Assembly: GCA_014796735.1 (NCBI GenBank)
Contig: JAAVIG010000137.1
Location: forward strand, 1-14,171
Source of the DNA: Oscillospiraceae bacterium
GTDB taxonomy: Bacteria; Bacillota; Clostridia; Oscillospirales; Ruminococcaceae
Direction of reading: 5' to 3'
DNA length: 14,171 bases
A program made the translations under genes and the position numbers. The notes under the pieces were generated by a model that was given only the letters and a program-made list of their open reading frames with translations, searched no databases and was not told the origin of the DNA. The first letter of the stretch is position 1; the number at the start of each line of letters is the position of its first letter. Below are positions 1-6,394 of this stretch, one piece after another.

Positions 1-2
1 TG

Positions 3-125
3 TCAGAGGAAATGACAGACAAGCAAATGAACTTAATAATCAAGATGATACTTGAAATCCTTGAAGGCTGTCAAGACTTAGAACAAGCAAAAGAAAAAAT
101 AAAAGCCCTGTTAGAAAACAACTAA
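3..125 (+). CDS. C-terminal tail of a small mobile-element protein (5' end outside window)
   Basis: An open frame runs in from the window edge and stops at TAA 123-125. It reads SEE, then MTDKQMNLIIKMILEILEGC, then a charged stretch ending KALLENN. An internal ATG at 12 could also be a start, but the frame is open to the edge. The sequence is amphipathic and helix-rich. From memory, short MTDKQ-type proteins of this kind are frequent in Clostridial conjugative or mobilisable elements, with no assigned function. It is followed 25 bases later by a terminator-like hairpin. The family resemblance is recall only and was not checked. Confidence 0.5.
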   Translation, partial: SEEMTDKQMNLIIKMILEILEGCQDLEQAKEKIKALLENN

Positions 126-150
126 CAGAGCTTAACCCAAAAGATAAGAT

Positions 151-183
151 AGGCGGACTTGCCGCCGCCTTTCTTATATTTTT
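151..183 (+). terminator. Rho-independent terminator after the small ORF
   Basis: AGGCGG (151-156) pairs with CCGCCT (165-170) across an 8-base loop; an alternative 5-bp stem is GGCGG/CCGCC (152-156/162-166). A T-rich run, TTTCTTATATTTTT, follows directly. The hairpin sits 25 bases after the stop codon of the preceding frame. Confidence 0.65.
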
Positions 184-252
184 ATTATATCACGTTTTGC
201 CCCGCAGGTCAAGAAAGGACGTGATATTATAACTGAAAGCAATGGCAAGAAA

Positions 253-426
253 ATGGGTAGACCGTTAAAAAACGGTGAAGCCAAAGACGTAAGCCTGCAT
301 TTGCGAATTTCTAAGAGTGAAGCCGAACGTATAAAAAACTGTTCCGAACAATTAGGCATACCAAGAACAGACACTATTATGCAGGGAATAGAGCTTTTAG
401 AAAATATGATCAACGGCAAGAAATAA
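253..426 (+). CDS. Ribbon-helix-helix (CopG/Arc-like) small DNA-binding protein
   Basis: This is a 57-residue protein starting MGRPLKNGEAKDV, followed by a beta strand VSLHLRIS (about residues 13-20) and two predicted helices, SKSEAERIKNCSEQLG and PRTDTIMQGIELLENM. That order (basic N-terminal tail, one strand, helix, turn, helix) is the ribbon-helix-helix fold, and GRPLK-type starts are common in small RHH proteins of Firmicutes mobile elements. Such proteins normally act as dimeric repressors, relaxosome accessory proteins or antitoxins. The frame is open upstream past the terminator but has no ATG/GTG/TTG with a good ribosome site there, so ATG 253 is chosen; its own Shine-Dalgarno (GCAAGAAA) is weak, so the start is uncertain. 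No toxin partner is visible. Confidence 0.6.
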   Translation: MGRPLKNGEAKDVSLHLRISKSEAERIKNCSEQLGIPRTDTIMQGIELLENMINGKK

Positions 427-628
427 GAAACGCCCGCTTATCCGTGGAAAGAGCAGCGAGCGTTACATATATAACGACAGGGAAAGCCCCTATCAAAAAT
501 TATTATACCATACATGGGCTTCTTTGTCAAATAAAGATTTACAAGGAGCTTTTGGATTTGGAAGAATTGTTAAAAGGTTCTTGGAGGTGCGCTCAATGCG
601 GGAAAGAGTTAAACGAGAGTATGTATAA
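410..628 (+). other. Unassigned open frame, possible gene remnant overlapping its neighbours
   Basis: A frame open from 410 to TAA 626-628 reads in part ERYIYNDRESPYQKLLYHTW, then ASLSNKDLQGAFGFGRIVKR, then FLEVRSMRERVKREYV. The composition (Trp, Tyr, Phe and Gly in plausible arrangement) looks protein-like rather than random, but there is no ATG near its beginning. The only well-placed start, ATG 596 behind GGAGG 583-587, would give just 10 residues. It overlaps the end of the RHH gene and the zinc-binding frame that follows. It may be the remnant of a longer gene that lost its start, or the true frame of this stretch. No family was recognised. Confidence 0.3.
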
Positions 629-743
629 GGGGCTGTTTTGTTCTAATGAATGTTATAAACAGTTTATTAACGAGTTTGATAAACTTATAGACAGCATTGA
701 CACTGAAATTCCCAAAGAACTATTGAAAATAGATAGTGAATGA
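558..743 (+). CDS. Small protein with a CxxC...CxxxC putative zinc-binding site
   Basis: From TTG 558, nine bases after AAGGAG (543-548), the frame encodes about 61 residues: LEELLKGSW, then a cysteine cluster C-A-Q-C ... C-S-N-E-C, then an acidic helical tail ending KIDSE. The cysteine pattern resembles zinc ribbons of the HNH/FCS-finger type and suggests a structural zinc site, not a catalytic one. The same frame stays open upstream to 423, with a possible GTG at 444, but without a convincing ribosome site. It partly overlaps a second open frame (410-628), so one of the two is likely not translated, or the two genes overlap. Function unknown. Confidence 0.42.
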   Translation: MEELLKGSWRCAQCGKELNESMYKGLFCSNECYKQFINEFDKLIDSIDTEIPKELLKIDSE

Positions 744-783
744 AGTTAATACACCATTAGGCAGGAAAATATAATTGATAACA

Positions 784-990
784 TCATGGTACCAATTCTT
801 CCGTCCCTATATCTGTCAACAACCCAACCCCCATATTATCAGGCATAGTAAACCTCTGAGAAAGATACCTCAAAGACGCTCCCAACTCTCCGTCGGGTCC
901 GCCGTACTGACTCAGAATGATCCCCGCCAGCTTCGGGTTTTTGTTACTTATCCTTACCGGGATCTGTGTTCTTTTTTCAAAAATAAACAT
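784..990 (-). pseudogene. cotJC: Spore coat protein CotJC (manganese-catalase family), truncated to its N-terminal third
   Basis: The ATG at 990 follows GGGAGGTG with good spacing. The product begins MFIFEKRTQIPVRISNKNP and carries the CotJC/Mn-catalase signature QYGGPDGELGASLRYLSQRF (about residues 28-47), then GLLTDIGTEEL (56-66). In intact CotJC the last motif continues into a His-Leu-Glu-Met helix that supplies metal ligands, and the protein is about 190 residues. Here it becomes Val-Pro-stop and ends at residue 68, and no frame downstream restores the family sequence. The remaining helices of the four-helix ferritin-like bundle are therefore absent and the product as read is not expected to work. 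The break coincides with mobile-element-type DNA at 1-~785. Homologs sit in the spore coat and are made in the mother cell. Confidence 0.85.
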
Positions 991-1005
991 TTACTGCACC
1001 TCCCA

Positions 1006-1263
1006 TTAAACCTTCTCGGGCGGCCAAGCACCCCTGAGCCAGTCCCAACACTCATTGTCCCTGCTTCCGCATGTGTTCAGAGGATAGCAGCTGCACTCGA
1101 AAGCCTCTTTGCAGGCCTTATACTGCTTGCAGGCTTCCTTAAACATCTCTATTGCGGCGGTATCGTTGGGGTGAGTGTCGAGATAAAGATTTAAGTCCTG
1201 CATATAAAAGCTTGCTTCATCCACCGCCTGAAGCAAACGGCGGCAGTTTGAATTATTTTCCAT
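1006..1263 (-). CDS. cotJB: Spore coat protein CotJB
   Basis: An 85-residue protein, the usual CotJB size. It contains the family hallmark LYLDTHPND (about residues 25-34) followed by a helix with several Cys and Lys, and ends WDWLRGAWPPEKV, matching the WDW...PWPWE-type C-terminus of CotJB. ATG 1263 is preferred over the in-frame TTG at 1266 because it lies seven bases after AAAGGGGG. The start overlaps the end of cotJA by 11 bases and the stop lies 15 bases before the cotJC start, so the three genes form the standard cotJABC operon. It is unusually Cys-rich for the family, which may suit cross-linking in the coat (inference). Confidence 0.88.
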   Translation of the reverse strand: MENNSNCRRLLQAVDEASFYMQDLNLYLDTHPNDTAAIEMFKEACKQYKACKEAFECSCYPLNTCGSRDNECWDWLRGAWPPEKV

Positions 1264-1456
1264 CAAAAAGCCCCCTTTCGTACTCGTTTATGGTGATATT
1301 AAGCTCGGGAAAGATCGTCCCGACCGAAAGTGCTTTCTGAGGTGAATACACCTTGCCTATACCGTTTTGCATAGCTACAAACACATAGCCCAGCGGAGCG
1401 TTGGGGCATATGTTTGCACATTGTGTATTCGGACATCTTTGCGATTGTGTTTGCAT
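1253..1456 (-). CDS. cotJA: Spore coat-associated protein CotJA
   Basis: A 67-residue protein with the CotJA core: a hydrophobic GYVFVAMQ segment (about residues 23-30), then KVYSPQKALSVGTIFPELN, equivalent to the YDPEKALxxGTLFPELD motif of the family. The N-terminus (residues 1-20) carries three Cys in a CPN...CAN...CPN arrangement. ATG 1454-1456 follows AAAGGAA by about ten bases. It is the first gene of the operon; homologs are made in the mother cell and needed for CotJC assembly into the coat. Confidence 0.87.
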   Translation of the reverse strand: MQTQSQRCPNTQCANICPNAPLGYVFVAMQNGIGKVYSPQKALSVGTIFPELNITINEYERGLFDGK

Positions 1457-1476
1457 TATACAGCCATTCCTTTCGT

Positions 1477-1507
1477 ATAGTATTAAGTATAAACAGAATG
1501 ATATTAC
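1477..1507 (-). promoter_or_regulatory. Possible sigma-E (mother-cell) promoter of cotJABC
   Basis: On the minus strand GTAATATC (1507-1500) and AATACTAT (1484-1477) are separated by 15 bases. They resemble the sigma-E elements (-35 containing ATATT; -10 CATACAAT, 6 of 8 matching). The -10 lies about 20 bases before the cotJA start, just upstream of its ribosome site. Sigma-E control of cotJ is established for Bacillus; its use here is inferred from this match. Confidence 0.35.
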
Positions 1508-1565
1508 GGCATTTACAGCCTAATTTATTGTATGCAAATACGCGCAAACGGTGAATTTATAATAT

Positions 1566-1610
1566 AATACCCGTTTAAAAAGCAAACAGTCTGCTTTTTA
1601 AACGGGTATT
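1566..1610 (-). terminator. Perfect 19-bp hairpin, probable terminator of the oxidoreductase operon
   Basis: AATACCCGTTTAAAAAGCA (1566-1584) is exactly repeated in inverted form at 1592-1610 with a 7-base loop. It lies 46 bases past the stop of the minus-strand gamma-subunit gene and upstream of cotJA. The A/T blocks inside the stem give a run of T at the 3' side of the loop in either direction, but no classic U-tract follows the stem. The outer flanks (AATATAAT and its near complement) extend the pairing with a bulge. Confidence 0.6.
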
Positions 1611-1655
1611 GCATTATATTGCTCAAAGCGTTTAGGCTCTCGCCAAATTGTGTTT

Positions 1656-2186
1656 TTACTGCTCCATACCAAGCTTTAAAGCTCTTAAATTAGCCTCGAT
1701 CAAATGCGCCTTTTTAGGAGGAACGACCTTCTTAACGGTCTTTTCGATAACCGCTTCATCGCCCATTCCCGTTTCTTTGATCATCTTGCCCAAAAGAATA
1801 ACGTTAGCCATTCCGTGAAGGCCGTTTTCGTTTGCAAGCTGTGTAGCGGGAACATAGTAGCAGCTTATATCCGTTCTGTCGCACTTTTCCTCTATAAGTG
1901 TGCTGTCGATAAAGCAGCTTCCGCCCTCTTTAACGCTTCCGATAAACCTGTCGTAGCTGGGAGTGTTCATTACAAGCAGAGTATTGGGCTCTAAAACAAG
2001 GGGGGAGCCTATGGGATCGTCGCTTACGCAGACCGAACAGTTGCATGTGCCGCCTCTCATTTCGGGGCCGTAGGAGGGAAGCCACGAAACCTGTTTATTT
2101 CCGTAAAGTCCCAGATAAGCGAGCATTTTTCCGATAAAGAGAATACCTTGTCCGCCGAAGCCCGCCAAAAGTATATCGTTTGTCAT
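1656..2186 (-). CDS. 2-oxoacid:ferredoxin oxidoreductase, gamma subunit
   Basis: A 176-residue protein, the usual size of the free-standing gamma subunit. It begins MTNDILLAGFGGQGILFIGK; the GFGGQG loop (residues 9-14) followed by SYGPEMRGGTCNCSV (about 38-52) defines the pyruvate/ketoisovalerate oxidoreductase gamma domain. In the enzyme this subunit helps bind CoA and completes the active complex that turns a 2-oxoacid plus CoA into acyl-CoA, CO2 and reduced ferredoxin in the cytoplasm. Its ATG overlaps the beta-subunit stop by four bases (ATGA), so the two are translationally coupled. It is the last gene of the operon, followed by the 1566-1610 hairpin. Confidence 0.9.
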   Translation of the reverse strand: MTNDILLAGFGGQGILFIGKMLAYLGLYGNKQVSWLPSYGPEMRGGTCNCSVCVSDDPIGSPLVLEPNTLLVMNTPSYDRFIGSVKEGGSCFIDSTLIEEKCDRTDISCYYVPATQLANENGLHGMANVILLGKMIKETGMGDEAVIEKTVKKVVPPKKAHLIEANLRALKLGMEQ

Positions 2187-2923
2187 CTTACCGCACCCTC
2201 CTTATATACTCCCAAAGGATAGTAAGGGATCATTTCGTCCTTTAATCTCTGAATAGCTTCAATCGGCGTTTTTCCCCAGTTGGTGGGGCAGGTGGAAAGC
2301 ACCTCGATAATTGAAAAGCCCTGCTTGTTCTTTTGGAACTCGAAGCCTTTTCTTATAGCTTTTTTTGCGGTCATTATGGATTTGGGGTCAATTACCGTAA
2401 CTCTTTCCGCAAGCGCTACACCGTCAAGCTGTGACAGCATTTCGCACATTTTAACGGGGAAGCCCTCAACGCTCGTATTGCGTCCGTAGGGCGTTGTCTG
2501 TGTTACCTGTCCGGGAAGAGTGGTGGGAGCCATTTGTCCGCCGGTCATGCCGTAGGTGGTGTTGTTTACGAAAATTACGGTGATATTTTCGCCTCTTGTG
2601 GCGGCATGGACTGTCTCGGCAGTACCGATGGCGGCAAGGTCGCCGTCGCCCTGATATGTAAATACAAACTTATCGGGATTTGCTCTCTTTACGCCTGTGG
2701 CAACGGCGGGAGAACGTCCGTGGGAAGCCTCCAGCATATCGCAGTTAAAATAATCGTAAGCCATAACGGAGCAGCCTACGGGGCAAACTCCTATGGTGTC
2801 GCCCTCGATACCCATTTCGTCGATCACCTCGGCAACCAGACGGTGAATAATACCGTGGGTACAGCCGGGGCAGTAGTGCAAAGGTACGTCGCAAAGGGCG
2901 TGAGGTCTTTTAAATTCGGGCAT
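2183..2923 (-). CDS. 2-oxoacid:ferredoxin oxidoreductase, beta subunit (thiamine diphosphate-binding)
   Basis: A 246-residue protein with the beta-subunit landmarks in order: HYCPGCTHG (residues 16-24), VCPVGCSVM (46-54), the thiamine-diphosphate/Mg motif QGDGDLAAIG (91-100) and NNTTYGMTGGQMAPTT (120-135). It carries the thiamine diphosphate site and, with the alpha subunit, performs oxidative decarboxylation. It closely resembles the KorB/VorA type that pairs with VorB-like alpha subunits. It starts 17 bases after the alpha stop and overlaps the gamma start. The substrate (branched-chain 2-oxoacid or 2-oxoglutarate) cannot be decided from the sequence alone. Confidence 0.92.
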   Translation of the reverse strand: MPEFKRPHALCDVPLHYCPGCTHGIIHRLVAEVIDEMGIEGDTIGVCPVGCSVMAYDYFNCDMLEASHGRSPAVATGVKRANPDKFVFTYQGDGDLAAIGTAETVHAATRGENITVIFVNNTTYGMTGGQMAPTTLPGQVTQTTPYGRNTSVEGFPVKMCEMLSQLDGVALAERVTVIDPKSIMTAKKAIRKGFEFQKNKQGFSIIEVLSTCPTNWGKTPIEAIQRLKDEMIPYYPLGVYKEGAVR

Positions 2924-2940
2924 TTATATCATTCCTTTCA

Positions 2941-4005
2941 TCAAGCGTTCATTTCCTTTATCTTGTTAAGTATTTCGGCGGGACTGGGGATAACGCCGCC
3001 AGTTCTTCCGAAAAATTCAACAGGTATCCTGCAATTAAGCGCAAGCTTAACGTCGTCGGTCATTTGTCCCATAGACATTTCCACAACAAGAGCCTTTTTC
3101 GCGTTTTTGCAAGCCTCGTTAATTTCCTTTACGGGATAAGGCCAAAGTGTGATAGGTCTGAACACGCCCGCCTTTATGCCCTCTTTTCTTGCAAGCTCAA
3201 CGGCGGATTTGGCAAGCCTTGCGGTTGAACCGTAAGCCGCGATAACTATATCCGCGTCCTCGGTCTTGTAGCACTCAGCCATTGTCTCGTTGGCTTTGAC
3301 CTGCTCGTATCTTTCAAAGCGCGCCCTTACCTTTTCTTCAAGCTCGGTAGCCTGTAAGTAAAGGGAATTTATAATATTGTGATTTCTGTTATTTTTGTGA
3401 CCGTTAGCCGCCCAAGGCTTGTTTGAAGCGTCGGACATCTTTATTTCCGCGTCCTCGTCAAAAGCTACGGGCTCCATCATCTGACCCAGAAGACCGTCCG
3501 CTAAAATAACAGCGGGCATTCTGTACTTATCGGCAAGATCAAAAGCCTTTGTAACGGTATCAGCCATTTCCTGAACGGTGGAGGGAGCAAATACCAACAC
3601 ATGGAAATCGCCGTGACCCAACGCGCGGGTAACCTGCCAGTAGTCAGCCTGTGAGGGTTGAATACCGCCAAGTCCGGGGCCGCCTCTTTGTACGTTTATA
3701 ATAACGCAGGGGAGATCCGCGCCCGCTATGTAAGAAATACCCTCGGTCTTAAGGGATATTCCGGGGGAGGATGAGGAGGTCATGCAGCGTATTCCGGAGC
3801 CAGCGCAGCCGTAAACCATGTTTATTGCCGCAACCTCGGATTCCGCCTGCAAAAACACACCGCCCACCTTGGGCATACGTTTTGACAGGTATGCGGAAAT
3901 TTCCGTCTGGGGAGTAATGGGGTAACCGAAAAAGCACTTGCAGCCCGCTCTTATAGCCGCCTCCGCCAATGCCTCGTTGCCCTTCATAAGTGTAAGCTCG
4001 CTCAT
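2941..4005 (-). CDS. vorB: 2-oxoacid:ferredoxin oxidoreductase, alpha subunit, VorB type
   Basis: A 354-residue protein, about the standard length for VorB-like alpha subunits. It contains KGNEALAEAAIRAGC (8-22), the GYPITPQTEI motif (27-36), QAESEVAAINMVYGCAGSG (53-71), SSSSPGISLKTEGISYIAGA (77-96) and RGGPGLGGIQPSQADYWQ (107-124), followed by a C-terminal transketolase-like domain with FRPITLWPYP. These are typical of 2-oxoisovalerate/2-oxoglutarate ferredoxin oxidoreductases of Clostridia, commonly annotated VorB. In such anaerobes the enzyme oxidises 2-oxoacids from amino-acid breakdown, or runs in reverse for biosynthesis. It overlaps the ferredoxin-like delta gene by four bases. Family is certain; substrate is inferred. 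Confidence 0.92.
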   Translation of the reverse strand: MSELTLMKGNEALAEAAIRAGCKCFFGYPITPQTEISAYLSKRMPKVGGVFLQAESEVAAINMVYGCAGSGIRCMTSSSSPGISLKTEGISYIAGADLPCVIINVQRGGPGLGGIQPSQADYWQVTRALGHGDFHVLVFAPSTVQEMADTVTKAFDLADKYRMPAVILADGLLGQMMEPVAFDEDAEIKMSDASNKPWAANGHKNNRNHNIINSLYLQATELEEKVRARFERYEQVKANETMAECYKTEDADIVIAAYGSTARLAKSAVELARKEGIKAGVFRPITLWPYPVKEINEACKNAKKALVVEMSMGQMTDDVKLALNCRIPVEFFGRTGGVIPSPAEILNKIKEMNA

Positions 4006-4220
4006 TTCTTTTCGTCACCTCCGATTGTAATTGCGCAGTCGGGACACATCATAGCGCAGAACGCACAGCCGATGCATTTTTCATCGTCAATGCAGATCGC
4101 GGTATAGTAGCCCTTTTTGTTTAACTTGTCCTGCTGAATCTGCACTATGCCCTTGGGACAGGCGGTAGTACAAAGTCCGCAGCCCTTGCAGCGGTCAAAT
4201 TCGACCTTCATTTTCGCCAT
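4002..4220 (-). CDS. 2x[4Fe-4S] ferredoxin-like delta subunit of the 2-oxoacid oxidoreductase
   Basis: A 72-residue protein with two clusters of the C-x2-C-x2-C-x3-C-P type: Cys 11, 14, 17, 21 and Cys 49, 52, 55, 59. This is the delta subunit that passes electrons from the thiamine intermediate to external ferredoxin. A 20-residue linker with a KKGYY segment separates the clusters, as in KorD/VorD proteins. ATG 4220 follows AAAGGAGC, and both lie inside the 3' end of the upstream membrane-protein gene (26-base overlap). The stop overlaps the alpha start by four bases. Confidence 0.92.
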   Translation of the reverse strand: MAKMKVEFDRCKGCGLCTTACPKGIVQIQQDKLNKKGYYTAICIDDEKCIGCAFCAMMCPDCAITIGGDEKK

Positions 4221-4998
4221 ATTTCAAGCTCCTTTCCTTTTGTTCTTTGAAAATACGGGATATTTGTACGGAGTACCGTATTCCCATAATAATATTTACT
4301 CCGGGTACAAGAGCAAGTATAATGAACAAAGCCTTTTGCAGCTTGCTCCTATCCTCGGTGAGTATGTATCTTATACAGCCGTTTGTGACTAACAGGCTTT
4401 GCAGAAACGCCATAAATAATATTGCCGCCCAGATCAGAAATTGAGTGCCCATCATTATAAAATATATTATTACGAATATATTTATAAACGGTATAATCAG
4501 TCCGATAAGCAATACGCCAAAATTCTTAAGTATCTCCACGGGACCGTCACCTAACCCCGTCACCCAGTTGAGAGCTATAATGAGCTGAATAACCGAAAAT
4601 ATCCAGTACAGAAGCGCTGACAATGCACCTACCGTTATAAGCCGTCTTGCGCCGACAAGCTTTTCGTATCCGCCGTAATCGCCGTTTTTTTCCGTGGGGA
4701 AAATATGGCCTCTGATATAGACAAACGCCGACAGTGAAAACAGTGCAATGCCTCCCATAAAATAAAGAATCTTTTCCAAGTCGGTGTTATCCGTCATGAT
4801 GATCCATAAAGGCGCGGCGATCGAAGAATATGCGGCAGCGGGGGCAAGAAACATTGTAACGTAAAACACGGCTCCCTTTGAAAGCAGATGCCGACGGAAA
4901 ATATCTATGACAGAAATTACCGCGTAAATCAGGATCAGGGCTAACATGACCCAGCGATTCAGAAGAACTTCATGCAGAATATTCAGATTAAGTATCAT
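4195..4998 (-). CDS. Unknown polytopic membrane protein, first gene of the oxidoreductase operon
   Basis: A 267-residue protein with about seven or eight hydrophobic segments (roughly residues 15-35, 43-68, 76-94, 120-146, 160-182, 184-208 and 222-245) and a charged C-terminal tail with FKEQKERSLKYGENEGRI. No signal peptide, enzyme motif or metal-binding pattern was found, and no family was recognised. ATG 4998 follows GAGAGGTG by six bases. The last 26 bases of the gene contain the start of the ferredoxin-like subunit, and the ferredoxin Shine-Dalgarno lies just before that start, still within this gene, so the genes are co-transcribed and probably translationally coupled. A role with the oxidoreductase, such as membrane anchoring or substrate transport, is only suggested by this coupling. 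Confidence 0.8.
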   Translation of the reverse strand: MILNLNILHEVLLNRWVMLALILIYAVISVIDIFRRHLLSKGAVFYVTMFLAPAAAYSSIAAPLWIIMTDNTDLEKILYFMGGIALFSLSAFVYIRGHIFPTEKNGDYGGYEKLVGARRLITVGALSALLYWIFSVIQLIIALNWVTGLGDGPVEILKNFGVLLIGLIIPFINIFVIIYFIMMGTQFLIWAAILFMAFLQSLLVTNGCIRYILTEDRSKLQKALFIILALVPGVNIIMGIRYSVQISRIFKEQKERSLKYGENEGRI

Positions 4999-5017
4999 AC
5001 AAGCACCTCTCTTTTTG

Positions 5018-5038
5018 TCTGACGGTCAGAACAGACCG
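5018..5038 (-). promoter_or_regulatory. Overlapping palindromes in the leader of the membrane-protein/oxidoreductase operon
   Basis: TCTGAC-G-GTCAGA (5018-5030) is a perfect 13-base palindrome. It overlaps a second inverted repeat, CGGTC-N6-GACCG (5023-5038). Both lie 20-40 bases upstream of the membrane-protein start. They could be a repressor operator (TGAC..GTCA-type sites are common for TetR/GntR regulators) or alternative RNA stems. No clear promoter was found beside them. Confidence 0.35.
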
Positions 5039-5085
5039 CTCCCAACGCAATAAAATATATAACCAAGGTGATATATGCTTTTAAC

Positions 5086-5580
5086 TCACTCCATGACCTT
5101 ATTATATACCAAATCGGCGGCTTGTTCAAGTGTTATTTCCCGTGTAAATATTTCCTCACGAATATTTTTCAGAAAATCCTTTTCGTTCCACCAACGTTTC
5201 ATATCCTCAACGCCGAATCCAAGCCCCTGCGGTTTTGTATTATGTCGGTTTACCGTTTCCTCAAACGGTAAATCATAGTAATACGCGTAAATATTTTCAC
5301 CGAATTCCGCTTTTGCCGTTTCAAATAAATCGTAATATACCTCTGCGTCCAAAATACCCTCTAAAATGGTTACTTCGCTGTTTTTTCTTCCGTATTTCAG
5401 CAATTCCGCCATCAGCGGCAAAGCGGGAGTACCCTCTCCGTCCTTTGCCCAAAGCATTTCTCTGCGGACTAAATCCTGCGAGATCACCAATGTACCCCGT
5501 CCGAATCTATGCTGCAAGGTTTTTGCAAGGGTAGATTTTCCGCTGCCCGAATTTCCGCGTATAATTATAAGCTTGGACAT
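5086..5580 (-). CDS. P-loop kinase (AAA/zeta-toxin-like nucleoside or small-molecule kinase)
   Basis: A 164-residue cytoplasmic protein beginning MSKLIIIRGNSGSGKSTLAK, with the Walker A loop GNSGSGKST at residues 9-17. ISQDLVRREMLW follows (about 33-44, the place of the substrate-binding acid in this fold) and VTILEGIL (about 70-77) is a Walker-B-like strand. The size and layout match small uncharacterised kinases of Firmicutes related to gluconate, chloramphenicol and zeta-type kinases. ATG 5580 is chosen over an upstream in-frame ATG because GGAGG sits seven bases before it. It starts 25 bases after the nucleoside phosphorylase stop, so co-transcription and a salvage role are plausible. The substrate is unknown. 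Confidence 0.75.
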   Translation of the reverse strand: MSKLIIIRGNSGSGKSTLAKTLQHRFGRGTLVISQDLVRREMLWAKDGEGTPALPLMAELLKYGRKNSEVTILEGILDAEVYYDLFETAKAEFGENIYAYYYDLPFEETVNRHNTKPQGLGFGVEDMKRWWNEKDFLKNIREEIFTREITLEQAADLVYNKVME

Positions 5581-5605
5581 TGTTTTCCTCCGAATATGTA
5601 CCGTT

Positions 5606-6388
5606 TCAAAGAAGACAAAGCGCCTCAATCGCTATATGAGCCAGCTTTTCCCTTGCCGACATATCATTATACCATTCGCGGTCGTCGTAGTCTCCCTCTC
5701 CCGTCACAACATCGCCGCTGTACAAAAGCTGTCCGAAATCCTTACCCTTGAATTTCGCCACCGCGGCAAAGGCGGCACACTCCATTTCAACGGTCTTACA
5801 GCCCTCGGATTTTCTGTAATCCACCATTTCCTTTGTTTCGCGGAAAAGTCCGTCGGTAGTCCATGTGGTACATTCTATGTAAGGCACATTAAGTTTGTCC
5901 ATAGTCACCTTAAGCTTTTGGATAACCTTGTCCGACAGCTCAACAAATCTTGACGGCGGCAGATACTGATACGACCCGCCCTCGCCGCGGAGCGCCTTTA
6001 CGGGTACAATAACATCTCCCTTGGGAATATCGTCCAGCACGCCGCAACCGCCGCAGCAAATTATCGTTTCAACTCCGTTGGAGTAGAGATAATCGGCGAA
6101 GGTAGCGGCATTCGCCGAGCCTACGGGAGCTTGCATCATACACATTTCTTTGCCGTTATAATTGATTTTCAGCACGGGGAAATCGCACATTTCCGAATTA
6201 TAGGCGCCTATTTCTCCGTTTTCGCAGTCATATTTCTTAGCATAATCTTCAAACACTTCTCCGAAAAAAGTCATAAAGCAAAGCTTAGGAAAACAGGCGT
6301 CCTCAAAGTCAAAGGATTCCTTGGGAGTAAGAATTGCTTCTTCTTCGGTACTGTATTCGAGTATGGGAAATTCGTTTTTAATTATCAT
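5606..6388 (-). CDS. Nucleoside phosphorylase (PNP/UDP phosphorylase family)
   Basis: A 260-residue cytoplasmic enzyme of the PNP_UDP_1 fold. It has PVGSANAATFADYLYSNGVE (about 88-107), the glycine-rich IICCGGCGVL strand (108-117) and the signature TVEMECAAFAAVAKFKG (about 198-214), followed by LLYSGD with the Asp used for base recognition in this family. It would split purine or pyrimidine nucleosides with phosphate into base and pentose 1-phosphate. Which nucleoside is used cannot be read directly. The start ATG 6388 is preceded by AAGGAC repeats acting as ribosome site (6395-6417). It is followed closely by a P-loop kinase. Confidence 0.85.
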   Translation of the reverse strand: MIIKNEFPILEYSTEEEAILTPKESFDFEDACFPKLCFMTFFGEVFEDYAKKYDCENGEIGAYNSEMCDFPVLKINYNGKEMCMMQAPVGSANAATFADYLYSNGVETIICCGGCGVLDDIPKGDVIVPVKALRGEGGSYQYLPPSRFVELSDKVIQKLKVTMDKLNVPYIECTTWTTDGLFRETKEMVDYRKSEGCKTVEMECAAFAAVAKFKGKDFGQLLYSGDVVTGEGDYDDREWYNDMSAREKLAHIAIEALCLL

Positions 6389-6394
6389 TTGTTT

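Noticed and set aside
2534..3139. A 201-residue plus-strand open frame across the beta and alpha oxidoreductase genes
   Set aside because: It is the antisense shadow of two well-supported subunits, with no ribosome site and no recognisable domain.
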